From: an uncultured Pseudomonas sp.
Lineage (GTDB): Bacteria > Pseudomonadota > Gammaproteobacteria > Pseudomonadales > Pseudomonadaceae
Length of the DNA stretch: 64,000 nucleotides
Direction of reading: 5' to 3'
NCBI RefSeq assembly: GCF_946885955.1
Contig: NZ_CAMPHI010000005.1
Coordinates: forward strand, 62,001-126,000
A program made the translations under genes and the position numbers. Shown piece after piece: positions 24,300-35,354 of the stretch. The notes beneath the pieces are model-generated. The model had not been told where the DNA came from and searched no databases. It saw only the letters and a list, made by a program, of their open reading frames with translations. The stretch's first letter is position 1, and each line of letters opens with the position of its first letter.

Positions 24300-25574
24300 T
24301 TACTTCTTGATGTCGCGCTGCGTATAGCCGGTATAAAGCTGGCGCGGGCGGCCAATCTTGTACGGGCTGGAGAGCATTTCCTTCCAGTGCGAGATCCAGC
24401 CGACGGTCCGTGCCAGAGCGAAGATCACGGTGAACATACTGGTCGGGATACCGATGGCCTTGAGGATGATGCCCGAGTAGAAGTCGACGTTCGGGTACAG
24501 CGAGCGCTCGATGAAGTACGGGTCGGTCAGGGCGATCTCTTCCAGGCGCATGGCCAGTTCCAGCTGCGGATCGTTGGTGATGCCCAGTTCGGCCAGCACT
24601 TCGTCGCAGGTCTGCTTCATCACAGTGGCGCGCGGATCGCGGTTCTTGTAGACCCGGTGACCGAAGCCCATCAGCTTGAACGGGTCGTTCTTGTCCTTGG
24701 CCCTGGCGATGAAGGTGTCGATGTTCGAGACATCGCCGATTTCGTCGAGCATGCTCAGCACCGCTTCGTTGGCGCCGCCGTGGGCAGGGCCCCAGAGTGC
24801 GGCGATACCAGCGGCGATACAGGCGAACGGGTTGGCGCCCGACGAGCCGGCCAGACGAACGGTGGAAGTGGAGGCATTCTGCTCATGATCGGCGTGCAGG
24901 ATAAAGATCTTATCCATGGCCTTGGCCAGTACCGGGCTGATCGGTTTGATCTCGCACGGGGTGTTGAACATCATGTGCAGGAAGTTTTCCGCGTAGTTCA
25001 GGTCGTTACGCGGGTACATCATCGGCTGACCCATGGAGTACTTGTAGGTCATGGCGGCGATGGTCGGCATCTTCGCGATCAGGCGCATGGCCGATACTTC
25101 GCGGTGATGCGGGTTATTGATGTCCAGCGAGTCGTGGTAGAAGGCGGAAAGGGCTCCGACCACGCCGCACATGATGGCCATTGGATGGGCATCGCGGCGG
25201 AAACCGTTGAAGAAGGTCTTCAACTGCTCGTGAACCATGGTGTGGTTCTTGATGGTGCTGACGAACTTGGCCTTTTCCTCTGCGTTCGGCAACTCGCCGT
25301 TGAGCAGCAGGTAACAGGTTTCCAGGTAGTCGGACTGATCGGCCAACTGCTCGATGGGGTAGCCGCGATGCAGCAAAATGCCCTGATCACCATCGATATA
25401 GGTGATCTTCGACTCGCATGAGGCGGTGGACATAAAGCCAGGATCAAAGGTGAAACGGCCCGTGGCGGTTAAGCCCCGCACGTCAATTACATCGGGACCA
25501 ACGGTGCCGGATAAAACGGGCAGCTCGACGGGGGCATTGCCCTCGATGATCAACTGCGCTTTTTTGTCAGCCAT
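24300..25574 (-). CDS. gltA: Citrate synthase (type II)
   Basis: The 424-residue enzyme condenses acetyl-CoA with oxaloacetate. It begins [19 protein letters not shown] and carries the catalytic stretches [20 protein letters not shown] (His), [15 protein letters not shown] (His) and [11 protein letters not shown] (Asp). The C-terminus (TQRDIKK) looks a few residues shorter than P. aeruginosa GltA as I recall it. ATG 25574 has an AGGAGG site; an in-frame start at 25619 is unlikely. It is transcribed from the sigma-70 promoter at 25634-25661, divergent from sdhC. Confidence 0.97.
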   Translation of the reverse strand: MADKKAQLIIEGNAPVELPVLSGTVGPDVIDVRGLTATGRFTFDPGFMSTASCESKITYIDGDQGILLHRGYPIEQLADQSDYLETCYLLLNGELPNAEEKAKFVSTIKNHTMVHEQLKTFFNGFRRDAHPMAIMCGVVGALSAFYHDSLDINNPHHREVSAMRLIAKMPTIAAMTYKYSMGQPMMYPRNDLNYAENFLHMMFNTPCEIKPISPVLAKAMDKIFILHADHEQNASTSTVRLAGSSGANPFACIAAGIAALWGPAHGGANEAVLSMLDEIGDVSNIDTFIARAKDKNDPFKLMGFGHRVYKNRDPRATVMKQTCDEVLAELGITNDPQLELAMRLEEIALTDPYFIERSLYPNVDFYSGIILKAIGIPTSMFTVIFALARTVGWISHWKEMLSSPYKIGRPRQLYTGYTQRDIKK

Positions 25575-25633
25575 GTGTGGCCTCCTAATTATGCTTGGAC
25601 TCATCTGACAGCCCCCCACGCAGGGCCCGCACC

Positions 25634-25661
25634 ACTATAGAGGGATAAATTCTAAAGTCAA
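25634..25661 (-). promoter_or_regulatory. Sigma-70 promoter of gltA
   Basis: On the minus strand, TTGACT (25661-25656), 16 bases, then TATAGT (25639-25634). Transcription would start near 25627, about 53 bases upstream of the gltA ATG. Confidence 0.75.
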
Positions 25662-25775
25662 TTTGCGAAAACCCAGGCGGTAGAAGGGTTTGCGGGTGGT
25701 TATCCGCATAAAAAGGACGCCCTTTACGTCATTTATATAAGGTGCGCAATCCGCTTTTAGGTAGGGGGCTCTGCA

Positions 25776-25804
25776 TTGTCATTAGTAACCTAACTGTCTA
25801 TACT
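25776..25804 (+). promoter_or_regulatory. Sigma-70 promoter of the sdhC operon
   Basis: TTGTCA (25776-25781), 17 bases, TATACT (25799-25804). The predicted start near 25811 gives a leader of about 113 bases before sdhC, long enough for post-transcriptional control; in P. aeruginosa the sdh operon is a known target of iron-responsive PrrF RNAs. Confidence 0.75.
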
Positions 25805-25923
25805 CTGCGCCCGACCGCCAGGGGTTTTCGCCTGAAATTCTGGGGGTCGTCACTTCTTGGGTGATGGGTACCTGACCAGTGCACTTCCCGACAACTTTGC
25901 CCTGATAGTTAGGGGCTCTCAGT

Positions 25924-26310
25924 GTGATAAAAGCCGTGAATAGCCAACGACCTGTAAACCTAGATCTTAGGACTATCAAACTCCCAATCACCGCTTACAC
26001 GTCCATTCTTCACCGTATATCCGGTGTCATCCTTTTCGTCGGTATTGCCGTGCTGCTATTCGGGCTCGACAAGTCGCTGGCTTCCGAGGAAGGCTTCGCG
26101 CAGGTGAAAGAATGTCTGACCAGTCCGCTGGCCAAGTTCGTGATTTGGGGATTGCTGTCCGCTCTTCTCTACCACCTGGTGGCCGGTGTACGCCACTTGA
26201 TCATGGACGCGGGTATCGGCGAGACGCTGGAAGGCGGCAAGCTGGGCTCCAAAATCGTCATCGTGATTTCGGTGATCCTGATCGTATTGGTGGGGGTATG
26301 GATATGGTAA
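25924..26310 (+). CDS. sdhC: Succinate dehydrogenase cytochrome b556 subunit
   Basis: The 128-residue membrane anchor starts with SQRPVNLDLRTIKLPITA, then SILHRISGVILFVG and the heme-ligand helix LLYHLVAGVRHLIMD (His). Three membrane helices are visible. With SdhD it binds heme b and ubiquinone and anchors SdhAB in complex II. The start is GTG 25924 with AGGGG 8 bases upstream; GTG 25936 is an alternative. It overlaps sdhD by 7 bases. Confidence 0.95.
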   Translation: MIKAVNSQRPVNLDLRTIKLPITAYTSILHRISGVILFVGIAVLLFGLDKSLASEEGFAQVKECLTSPLAKFVIWGLLSALLYHLVAGVRHLIMDAGIGETLEGGKLGSKIVIVISVILIVLVGVWIW

Positions 26311-26672
26311 CCAACGTCACGAACCTTTCGCGTTCCGGTCTGTACGACTGGATGGCGCAGCGTGTATCCGCTGTCATTCTCGCGGCTTATGTGGTGTTTT
26401 TGCTCGGCTATGTGGTGCTGCACCCGAATATGGGGTACGCCGAGTGGCATGGTCTGTTCTCCAATAATGCGATGCGTATCTTCAGTCTGCTGACTCTGGT
26501 TGCGCTCAGCGCTCACGCCTGGGTTGGCATGTGGACGATTTCCACCGACTACCTGACGCCGATGGCGCTGGGCAAGTACGCAACCGTAGTGCGTTTTCTG
26601 TTCCAGGCTGCGTGTGGCATCGCCATGTTCACGTTCTTCGCCTGGGGCGTGCAGATTCTTTGGGGTATCTGA
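26304..26672 (+). CDS. sdhD: Succinate dehydrogenase membrane anchor subunit
   Basis: The 122-residue protein begins MVTNVTNLSRSGLYDWMAQR and has three membrane helices, with ALSAHAWVGMWTISTDYL holding the second heme-ligand His. It completes the membrane part of complex II. The start ATG 26304 lies inside the end of sdhC; an ATG at 26298 would add two residues. sdhA starts 3 bases after the stop. Confidence 0.95.
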   Translation: MVTNVTNLSRSGLYDWMAQRVSAVILAAYVVFLLGYVVLHPNMGYAEWHGLFSNNAMRIFSLLTLVALSAHAWVGMWTISTDYLTPMALGKYATVVRFLFQAACGIAMFTFFAWGVQILWGI

Positions 26673-26675
26673 TCC

Positions 26676-28445
26676 ATGACTATTCGTACGCTTTCTTATG
26701 ACGCCATCATCATCGGTGGTGGCGGCGCCGGCATGCGTGCCGCGCTGCAACTGGCTCAGGGCGGCCACAAGACCGCTGTAGTCACCAAGGTCTTCCCGAC
26801 CCGCTCGCACACTGTCTCCGCCCAGGGCGGCATCACCTGCGCCATCGCATCGGCCGATCCGAACGACGATTGGCGCTGGCACATGTACGACACCGTCAAG
26901 GGCTCCGACTACATCGGTGACCAGGACGCCATCGAATATATGTGCTCCGTGGGGCCGGAAGCCGTGTTCGAGCTCGAACACATGGGCCTGCCGTTCTCCC
27001 GTACCGAACAGGGTCGCATCTATCAGCGTCCGTTCGGCGGTCAGTCCAAGGGGCCGGATAATCCGACTCAGGCGGCCCGTACCTGCGCCGCAGCCGACCG
27101 TACCGGTCACGCGCTGCTGCACACCCTGTACCAGGCCAACCTGAAAAGCGGTACTTCGTTCCTCAACGAGTGGTATGCGGTCGATCTGGTGAAGAACCAG
27201 GACGGCGCCATCGTCGGTGTGATCGCGATCTGCATCGAAACCGGCGAAACCGTCTATATCCGCGCTAAGGCCACTGTACTGGCCACTGGCGGTGCGGGCC
27301 GTATCTATGCGTCCACCACCAACGCCCTGATCAACACCGGCGACGGTGTGGGCATGGCCCTGCGTGCCGGTGTGCCGGTGCAGGACATCGAAATGTGGCA
27401 GTTCCACCCGACCGGTATCGCCGGCGCTGGCGTCCTTGTGACCGAAGGCTGCCGCGGTGAGGGTGGCTACCTGATCAACAAGCATGGCGAGCGTTTCATG
27501 GAGCGCTATGCGCCGAACGCCAAAGACCTCGCCGGTCGCGACGTGGTTGCGCGCTCCATGGTCAAGGAAATCATCGCCGGCAACGGCTGTGGTCCGGATG
27601 GCGACCACGTGATGCTCAAGCTCGATCACCTCGGTGAGGAAGTGCTGCACAGCCGCCTGCCGGGCATCTGTGAGCTGTCGAAAACCTTCGCCCATGTCGA
27701 CCCGGTAGTTGCACCGGTTCCGGTGGTTCCGACTTGCCACTACATGATGGGTGGCGTGGCCACCAACATTCATGGCCAGGCGATCACTCAGGATGCCAGC
27801 GGCAACGACAAGATCATCGAAGGTCTCTTCGCCGTGGGCGAAGTGGCCTGCGTGTCGGTGCATGGCGCCAACCGCTTGGGCGGCAACTCGCTGCTCGACC
27901 TGGTGGTGTTCGGTCGCGCTGCCGGTCTGCATCTGGAGAAGGCGCTGAAAGAGGGCGTCGAATACCGCAATGCCTCCGGGACCGATCTGGATCAGTCGCT
28001 CGCGCGTCTGGCCGGGGTCAACGAGCGCACCACGGGTGAAGATGTCGCGCCGCTGCGTAAAGAGCTGCAAACCTGCATGCAGAACTACTTCGGGGTATTC
28101 CGTACCGGCGAGTACATGCAGAAGGGGATCGAGCAACTGGCCGGCCTGCGCGAGCGTATCGCCACCGTCAAGATCGCGGACAAGAGCCAGGCGTTCAACA
28201 CTGCCCGTATCGAGGCGCTGGAGCTGCAAAACCTGCTTGAAGTGGCCGAAGCGACCGCGATTGCCGCCGAGACGCGCAAAGAGTCCCGTGGCGCCCATGC
28301 CCGCGAAGACTACGAAGATCGCGATGACGAGAACTGGCTGTGCCACTCCCTGTACTTCCCGGGAGAAAAACGTGTAACCAAGCGTGGCGTCAATTTCTCG
28401 CCGAAGACAGTTCCTGCGTTCGAACCCAAGGTTCGGACTTACTAA
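26676..28445 (+). CDS. sdhA: Succinate dehydrogenase flavoprotein subunit
   Basis: The 589-residue subunit oxidises succinate to fumarate with covalent FAD. Visible are the dinucleotide motif [32 protein letters not shown] with the FAD-linking His, and substrate residues in [17 protein letters not shown] and [20 protein letters not shown]. The C-terminus has the usual [12 protein letters not shown] stretch. It is the third gene of sdhCDAB. Confidence 0.98.
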   Translation: MTIRTLSYDAIIIGGGGAGMRAALQLAQGGHKTAVVTKVFPTRSHTVSAQGGITCAIASADPNDDWRWHMYDTVKGSDYIGDQDAIEYMCSVGPEAVFELEHMGLPFSRTEQGRIYQRPFGGQSKGPDNPTQAARTCAAADRTGHALLHTLYQANLKSGTSFLNEWYAVDLVKNQDGAIVGVIAICIETGETVYIRAKATVLATGGAGRIYASTTNALINTGDGVGMALRAGVPVQDIEMWQFHPTGIAGAGVLVTEGCRGEGGYLINKHGERFMERYAPNAKDLAGRDVVARSMVKEIIAGNGCGPDGDHVMLKLDHLGEEVLHSRLPGICELSKTFAHVDPVVAPVPVVPTCHYMMGGVATNIHGQAITQDASGNDKIIEGLFAVGEVACVSVHGANRLGGNSLLDLVVFGRAAGLHLEKALKEGVEYRNASGTDLDQSLARLAGVNERTTGEDVAPLRKELQTCMQNYFGVFRTGEYMQKGIEQLAGLRERIATVKIADKSQAFNTARIEALELQNLLEVAEATAIAAETRKESRGAHAREDYEDRDDENWLCHSLYFPGEKRVTKRGVNFSPKTVPAFEPKVRTY

Positions 28446-28456
28446 GGGTGATTGAT

Positions 28457-29179
28457 ATGTCGCAAGCCAATCTTTTGCATGTCAGCGTTTATCGTTACAA
28501 CCCGGAGCAGGATGCTGCGCCGTTTATGCAGGACTTCCAGGTCGATACCGGCGGCAAGGACATCATGGTCCTGGACGTGCTGGCACTGATCAAGGAACAA
28601 GCCGAAGGTTTCTCCTACCGTCGTTCCTGCCGCGAAGGCGTGTGCGGTTCCGACGGCATGAACATCAACGGCAAGAACGGTCTGGCCTGCATCACGCCGA
28701 TTTCGGCCGCCGGCCTGAAGGGCGGCAAGCTGGTGATTCGGCCGTTGCCAGGATTACCGGTTATTCGTGACTTGGTAGTCGATATGAGCATCTTCTACAA
28801 GCAATACGAAAAAGTTCAGCCGTTCTTGCAGAACGACACGCCGGCTCCGGCCATCGAGCGTCTGCAAACTCCGGAAGAGCGCGCGAAACTGGACGGTCTT
28901 TACGAGTGCATTCTGTGCGCCTGTTGCTCGACCAGTTGCCCGTCCTTCTGGTGGAACCCGGACAAGTTCCTCGGTCCTGCTGCGCTGCTGCAAGCCTATC
29001 GTTTCCTGGCCGACAGCCGCGACACCAAGACTGCCGAGCGTCTGGCCTCGTTGGACGATCCGTTCAGCGTGTTCCGTTGCCGCGGCATCATGAACTGCGT
29101 GAACGTTTGCCCGAAAGGTCTCAACCCGACCAAGGCGATCGGCCACGTACGCAATATGCTGTTGCAAAGCGGTACCTGA
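28457..29179 (+). CDS. sdhB: Succinate dehydrogenase iron-sulfur subunit
   Basis: The 240-residue subunit carries electrons from FAD to ubiquinone. Cysteine sets are complete: CREGVCGSDGMNING...LAC for [2Fe-2S], CILCACCSTSCPSFW and CRGIMNCVNVCPKG for the [4Fe-4S] and [3Fe-4S] clusters. ATG 28457 follows AAGGGTG; it lies 11 bases after sdhA. Confidence 0.97.
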   Translation: MSQANLLHVSVYRYNPEQDAAPFMQDFQVDTGGKDIMVLDVLALIKEQAEGFSYRRSCREGVCGSDGMNINGKNGLACITPISAAGLKGGKLVIRPLPGLPVIRDLVVDMSIFYKQYEKVQPFLQNDTPAPAIERLQTPEERAKLDGLYECILCACCSTSCPSFWWNPDKFLGPAALLQAYRFLADSRDTKTAERLASLDDPFSVFRCRGIMNCVNVCPKGLNPTKAIGHVRNMLLQSGT

Positions 29180-29209
29180 TGCACTGTTTGCTTGATCTGT
29201 AATACCAAC

Positions 29210-29433
29210 CGCTACGGCGCTGGCCTCAACTCTGGCGCCGTTGTTTTAGCAAGAACCGCAGCTCACAAAGCCGCGGTTTAATTCGAAAAATTTGACGACC
29301 AGCAGGGGCATTCGGGCTGGTGCCCGGACTATCTGCGGGAGCCAAAGTGGCTTGGCCGAGTCGCTGCTCCATGACTCTGTCGACCCATGCGGTTTCTTCG
29401 CCGGTGGTGTCCCCTTACCGAGGGTGACCAAGC
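29210..29433 (+). promoter_or_regulatory. Structured leader upstream of sucA (possible sucA-II RNA)
   Basis: The 254-base sdhB-sucA gap holds successive hairpins: ACGGCGC/GCGCCGT (29214-29220 with 29235-29241, then TTGTTTT), AACCGC/GCGGTT near 29250-29279, and ACCAGC/GCTGGT (29298-29303 with 29316-29321). The first, with its T-rich tail, could attenuate read-through. Comparative genomics has described a Pseudomonas sucA-II RNA motif at this position; I cannot test the match. Confidence 0.55.
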
Positions 29434-32265
29434 ATGCAAGAAAGCGTGATGCAGCGCATGTGGGACAGTGCCCACCTATCCGGTGGTAACGCTGCCTATG
29501 TGGAAGAGCTCTATGAGCTCTACCTGCACGATCCCAACGCTGTGCCAGAAGAGTGGCGCACATACTTCCAGAAGCTACCGGCAGACGGCAGCGCCACCAC
29601 AGACGTATCGCATTCGACGATTCGCGATCATTTCGTTCTGCTTGCCAAAAATCAGCGTCGCGCTCAACCGGTGTCCGCCGGCAGCGTGAGCAGTGAGCAC
29701 GAAAAGAAACAGGTCGAAGTACTGCGTTTGATTCAGGCCTATCGCATGCGTGGCCATCAGGCCGCTCAGCTCGATCCGCTGGGTCTCTGGCAGCGTCCCG
29801 CACCGGCGGATCTGGCCATCAATCACTATGGTCTGACCGAAGCCGACCTGGACACTACCTTCCGTACCGGTGGTCTGTTCATTGGCAAGGAAGAAGCTAC
29901 TTTGCGCGAAATTCACGGCGCATTGCAGCAGACATATTGCCGCACCATCGGTGCCGAGTTCACCCATATCGTCGATTCCGAGCAACGCAGCTGGTTCCAG
30001 CAGCGTCTGGAAAGCGTGCGTGGCCGTCCGCAATTCTCCCCTGAAGCACAAAGTCACCTGCTCGAGCGACTGACTGCCGCCGAAGGTCTGGAGAAGTATC
30101 TGGGTACCAAGTACCCGGGCACCAAGCGTTTCGGTCTGGAAGGTGGCGAAAGTCTGATTCCGCTGCTCGACGAGGTGATCCAGCGTTCCGGATCCTACGG
30201 CACCAAGGAAATCGTCATCGGCATGGCCCACCGTGGCCGCCTCAACGTACTGGTCAATACCTTCGGCAAGAACCCGCGCGATCTGTTCGATGAGTTCGAA
30301 GGCAAGAAGACCGACGGGCTGTCCTCCGGCGACGTCAAGTACCACCAGGGTTTCTCCTCCAACGTGATGACCCCGGGTGGTGAAGTGCACCTGGCCATGG
30401 CGTTCAACCCCTCGCACCTTGAGATCGTTTCGCCAGTGGTCGAAGGGTCGGTGCGTGCGCGTCAGGATCGCCGTCGCGATACCAGTGGCGAAAAGGTTCT
30501 GCCGGTTTCCCTGCACGGTGACGCGGCTTTTGCCGGTCAGGGCGTGGTCATGGAAACCTTCCAGATGTCGCAGACTCGCGGCTTCAAGACCGGCGGCACG
30601 ATTCATATCGTGATCAACAACCAGGTCGGCTTCACCATCAGCAATCCGTTGGACTCGCGTTCCACCGAATATTGCACCGATGTGGCGAAGATGATTCAGG
30701 CGCCGATCCTGCACGTCAACGGCGACGATCCGGAAGCGGTGCTGTTCGTTACCCAGCTGGCGGTCGACTACCGCATGCAGTACAAGCGCGACGTGGTGAT
30801 CGACCTGGTCTGCTACCGTCGTCGTGGCCACAACGAGGCCGACGAGCCGAGCGGCACCCAGCCGATCATGTACCAGCAGATCGGCAAGCAGCGCACTACA
30901 CGCGAGCTGTATGCCGAAGCGTTGACCACCGCGGTCAGTCATTCGGTGGATGACGTGCAGGCCAAGATCGACGACTACCGCACTGCGCTGGATAACGGTC
31001 AGCACGTGGTCAAGAGCCTGGTCAAGGAGCCGAACAAGGAACTGTTCGTCGACTGGCGCCCCTACCTGGGGCACGCCTGGACCGCACGCCACGACACCCG
31101 TTTCGATCTGAAGACCTTGCAGGAGTTGTCGAACAAGCTGCTGGAAATTCCGGAAGGCTTCGTCGTTCAGCGTCAGGTCGCGAAGATTCTCGAAGACCGC
31201 CAGAAGATGGGCGCCGGCGCGCTGCCGATCAACTGGGGCTATGCCGAGACCATGGCCTACGCCACGCTGTTGTTCGAAGGCCATCCGATCCGCATGACCG
31301 GTCAGGACATCGGCCGCGGCACCTTCTCGCACCGTCACGCGGTGCTGCACAACCAGAAGGACGCCGGTACCCACCTGCCGTTGCAGAACCTCTACCAGGG
31401 TCAACCGCGTTTCGATCTGTACGACTCCTTCCTCTCCGAAGAAGCGGTATTGGCCTTCGAATACGGCTATGCCACCACTCAGCCGCAGTCGCTGGTGATC
31501 TGGGAAGCCCAGTTCGGCGACTTCGCCAACGGCGCCCAGGTGGTGTTCGACCAGTTCATCTCCAGCGGCGAGCACAAGTGGGGTCGCCTCTGCGGCCTGA
31601 CCATGTTGCTGCCGCACGGTTATGAAGGGCAGGGGCCTGAGCACAGCTCGGCGCGTCTGGAACGCTATCTGCAACTGTGTGCCGAGCACAACATGCAGGT
31701 CTGCGTACCGACCACCCCGGCACAGATCTACCATCTGCTGCGTCGTCAGGTGATCCGCCCGCTGCGCAAGCCATTGGTCGTATTGACGCCGAAGTCGCTG
31801 TTGCGCCACAAATTGGCGATCTCGACGCTGGAAGATCTGGCCGAAGGCTCCTTCCAGACGGTGATCCCGGAAATCGATGCGATCGACCCGAAAAAGGTGA
31901 CGCGGATGATTCTGTGCAGCGGCAAGGTCTACTACGACTTGCTGGAAAAGCGCCGCAGCGAAGGCCGCGACGATATCGCCATCGTGCGTATCGAGCAGCT
32001 CTATCCGTTCCCGGAAGACGATCTGACCGAAGCCCTGGCACCGTACAAGAACCTCAAGCACATCGTCTGGTGTCAGGAAGAGCCGATGAACCAGGGGGCC
32101 TGGTATTGCAGCCAGCATCACATGCGTCGCGTGGCGACAGCGCACAAGAAAACGCTGTTCCTCGAATACGCCGGTCGTGATGCGTCTGCCGCACCAGCTT
32201 GCGGTTATGCCTCGATGCACGCCGAGCAGCAGGAAAAACTCCTGCAAGACGCCTTTACTGTTTAA
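29434..32265 (+). CDS. sucA: 2-oxoglutarate dehydrogenase E1 component
   Basis: The 943-residue thiamine-diphosphate enzyme decarboxylates 2-oxoglutarate and passes the succinyl group to SucB. The N-terminal tail MWDSAHLSGGNAAYVEELY is the E1o peripheral segment. Active-site regions are GMAHRGRLNVLVN, HGDAAFAGQGVV, the ThDP/Mg motif around IHIVINNQVGFT, and CYRRRGHNEADEPSGTQP. A GAGGGTGA site precedes the ATG. It starts the sucAB-lpd part of the operon after a structured leader. Confidence 0.98.
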   Translation: MQESVMQRMWDSAHLSGGNAAYVEELYELYLHDPNAVPEEWRTYFQKLPADGSATTDVSHSTIRDHFVLLAKNQRRAQPVSAGSVSSEHEKKQVEVLRLIQAYRMRGHQAAQLDPLGLWQRPAPADLAINHYGLTEADLDTTFRTGGLFIGKEEATLREIHGALQQTYCRTIGAEFTHIVDSEQRSWFQQRLESVRGRPQFSPEAQSHLLERLTAAEGLEKYLGTKYPGTKRFGLEGGESLIPLLDEVIQRSGSYGTKEIVIGMAHRGRLNVLVNTFGKNPRDLFDEFEGKKTDGLSSGDVKYHQGFSSNVMTPGGEVHLAMAFNPSHLEIVSPVVEGSVRARQDRRRDTSGEKVLPVSLHGDAAFAGQGVVMETFQMSQTRGFKTGGTIHIVINNQVGFTISNPLDSRSTEYCTDVAKMIQAPILHVNGDDPEAVLFVTQLAVDYRMQYKRDVVIDLVCYRRRGHNEADEPSGTQPIMYQQIGKQRTTRELYAEALTTAVSHSVDDVQAKIDDYRTALDNGQHVVKSLVKEPNKELFVDWRPYLGHAWTARHDTRFDLKTLQELSNKLLEIPEGFVVQRQVAKILEDRQKMGAGALPINWGYAETMAYATLLFEGHPIRMTGQDIGRGTFSHRHAVLHNQKDAGTHLPLQNLYQGQPRFDLYDSFLSEEAVLAFEYGYATTQPQSLVIWEAQFGDFANGAQVVFDQFISSGEHKWGRLCGLTMLLPHGYEGQGPEHSSARLERYLQLCAEHNMQVCVPTTPAQIYHLLRRQVIRPLRKPLVVLTPKSLLRHKLAISTLEDLAEGSFQTVIPEIDAIDPKKVTRMILCSGKVYYDLLEKRRSEGRDDIAIVRIEQLYPFPEDDLTEALAPYKNLKHIVWCQEEPMNQGAWYCSQHHMRRVATAHKKTLFLEYAGRDASAAPACGYASMHAEQQEKLLQDAFTV

Positions 32266-32280
32266 CGCCTTCGCGTAGTA

Positions 32281-32300
32281 GGCGGTCCATAAGGACCGCC
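32281..32300 (+). promoter_or_regulatory. Hairpin between sucA and sucB
   Basis: GGCGGTCC (32281-32288), loop ATAA, GGACCGCC (32293-32300), followed by TTGTAG. The perfect 8-base-pair stem 16 bases past the sucA stop lacks a long T run, so it may be a partial terminator or an mRNA-processing or stabilising stem within the operon. Confidence 0.7.
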
Positions 32301-32336
32301 TTGTAGAAGAAACCGAATTTTAAGGAACCACTGATA

Positions 32337-33563
32337 ATGGCTATCGAGATCAAAGCCCCTACTTTCCCGGAATCGGTTGCCGACGGCACCGTGGCCACTT
32401 GGCACAAGAAGCCGGGTGATGCGGTCAAGCGCGACGAGCTGATCGTCGACATCGAAACCGACAAAGTAGTGATCGAAGTTCTGGCCGAGGCCGACGGCGT
32501 ACTGGCACAAATCATCAAGAATGAAGGCGACACCGTGCTCAGCAACGAATTGCTTGGCACCCTGGGTGAGGGTGGCGCTGCTGCGCCTGCCCCGGCCGCT
32601 GCCGCTCAAGCCGCCGCGCCGGCCGCAGCTGCTGCCCCGGCAGTTGCCGCGGACGATCAGATCCTGTCGCCGGCTGCGCGCAAGATCGCCGAAGAAAATG
32701 GCATCGACCCCGGCAGCATCGTCGGTAGCGGTAAAGGCGGTCGCGTGACCAAGGAAGATGTGGTCGCTGCCGTCGAAGCGAAGAAAAACGCACCGGCTCC
32801 TGCGCCCGCTGCCAAGCCTGCTGCTCCAGCTGCTGCCGCTCCGATGTTCGCTGCCGGCGATCGCGTCGAGAAGCGCGTGCCGATGACCCGCCTGCGCGCC
32901 AAGGTGGCAGAGCGTCTGGTTGAAGCTCAGTCGAACATGGCGATGCTGACTACCTTCAACGAAGTCGACATGACCGAAGTCATGGCCCTGCGTTCGAAAT
33001 ACAAGGATCTGTTCGAGAAGACCCACAACGGCGTACGCCTGGGCTTCATGTCGTTCTTCGTCAAGGCCGCCACCGAAGCGCTGAAGCGCTTCCCCGCGGT
33101 CAACGCCTCGATCGATGGCTCCGACATCGTCTACCACGGCTACTCCGACATCGGTGTCGCCGTGTCCAGCGACCGGGGCCTGGTAGTGCCGGTGCTGCGC
33201 AATGCCGAACTGATGAGCCTGGCTGAAATCGAAAACGGCATCGCTACCTTCGGCAAGAAGGCCAAAGACGGCAAGCTGGCGATCGAAGACATGACCGGTG
33301 GCACCTTCACCATCACCAACGGTGGTACTTTCGGTTCGATGATGTCGACGCCGATCGTCAACCCGCCTCAGGCCGCTATTCTGGGTATGCACAATATTCT
33401 GCAACGCCCGATGGCCATCAACGGTCAGGTGGTTATTCGTCCGATGATGTACCTGGCGCTGTCCTACGATCACCGCCTGATCGATGGTAAGGAAGCCGTG
33501 ACCTTCCTGGTGACCATCAAGAACTTGCTTGAAGATCCGGCTCGTCTGCTGCTGGATATCTAA
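32337..33563 (+). CDS. sucB: Dihydrolipoyllysine succinyltransferase (E2)
   Basis: The 408-residue E2 has an N-terminal lipoyl domain (lipoylated Lys in [10 protein letters not shown], about residue 43), an Ala/Pro-rich linker, the E1/E3-binding domain ([19 protein letters not shown]), a second linker and the catalytic domain ending with [15 protein letters not shown] (His and Asp). It forms the core of the 2-oxoglutarate dehydrogenase complex. A TAAGGAA site precedes the ATG. Confidence 0.98.
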   Translation: MAIEIKAPTFPESVADGTVATWHKKPGDAVKRDELIVDIETDKVVIEVLAEADGVLAQIIKNEGDTVLSNELLGTLGEGGAAAPAPAAAAQAAAPAAAAAPAVAADDQILSPAARKIAEENGIDPGSIVGSGKGGRVTKEDVVAAVEAKKNAPAPAPAAKPAAPAAAAPMFAAGDRVEKRVPMTRLRAKVAERLVEAQSNMAMLTTFNEVDMTEVMALRSKYKDLFEKTHNGVRLGFMSFFVKAATEALKRFPAVNASIDGSDIVYHGYSDIGVAVSSDRGLVVPVLRNAELMSLAEIENGIATFGKKAKDGKLAIEDMTGGTFTITNGGTFGSMMSTPIVNPPQAAILGMHNILQRPMAINGQVVIRPMMYLALSYDHRLIDGKEAVTFLVTIKNLLEDPARLLLDI

Positions 33564-33566
33564 AAT

Positions 33567-33640
33567 CAGCGGCGAGCTGCGAGTTCCAAGCTGCACGTTG
33601 TTCAGCTTTGACTTGCGGCTTGCTGCTTGACGCTTACGGC
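33567..33640. repeat. Low-complexity AGCTGC/CTTGCGGC element
   Basis: The sucB-lpd spacer is made of short related words (GGCGAGCTGCGAG, CCAAGCTGCACG, CAGCTTTGACTTGCGGC, TTGCTGCTTGACGC) resembling the AGCTGCAAGC-type intergenic repeats common in pseudomonads. Partial self-complementarity is visible but no clean stem. Confidence 0.45.
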
Positions 33641-33646
33641 TTTTAG

Positions 33647-35092
<1,446 letters not shown>

Positions 35093-35120
35093 TCAACAAG
35101 AAGCGCGACAAGCGTTCAGT

Positions 35121-35354
35121 GGCCGTCGTTTAACGACGGCCTAGTCGCCCGTCGGAATTGACCGTCCTGGGACGCTGTCAGCTCCGACTGGCTGCTAGGG
35201 TTAGGCACGAAGAAGAACCAAGGCCGATTGCCCGCGCACGACTCCGGTTGCGTGCGGAAGGTCAGCCGGATTGCTCGAGAAGCAATCACAGGTGGTGCGG
35301 CACCATAAGTGCAGCACCGTATGCGCAATACCTAAACGAAGACGGTAGATAAGC
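35121..35354 (+). promoter_or_regulatory. Structured leader upstream of sucC (possible sucC RNA)
   Basis: The lpd-sucC gap has a near-perfect palindrome GGCCGTCGTT/AACGACGGCC (35121-35141), a CGCACG/CGTGCG stem (35235-35240 with 35251-35256), a GATTGCT/AGCAATC stem with 5-base loop (35269-35287), and a GGTGC/GCACC stem around 35294-35318. A Pseudomonas sucC RNA motif has been described in this position from comparative genomics; the match here is untested. Confidence 0.55.

Noticed and set aside
26169..28346. 725-codon open frame antisense to sdhA
   Set aside because: Same effect: a codon-bias shadow of sdhA with low-complexity His/Gln/Arg-rich translation.
29575..32247. 890-codon open frame antisense to sucA
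   Set aside because: It mirrors the sucA coding frame in GC-rich codons, has no domain features or ribosome site, and sucA is certain.
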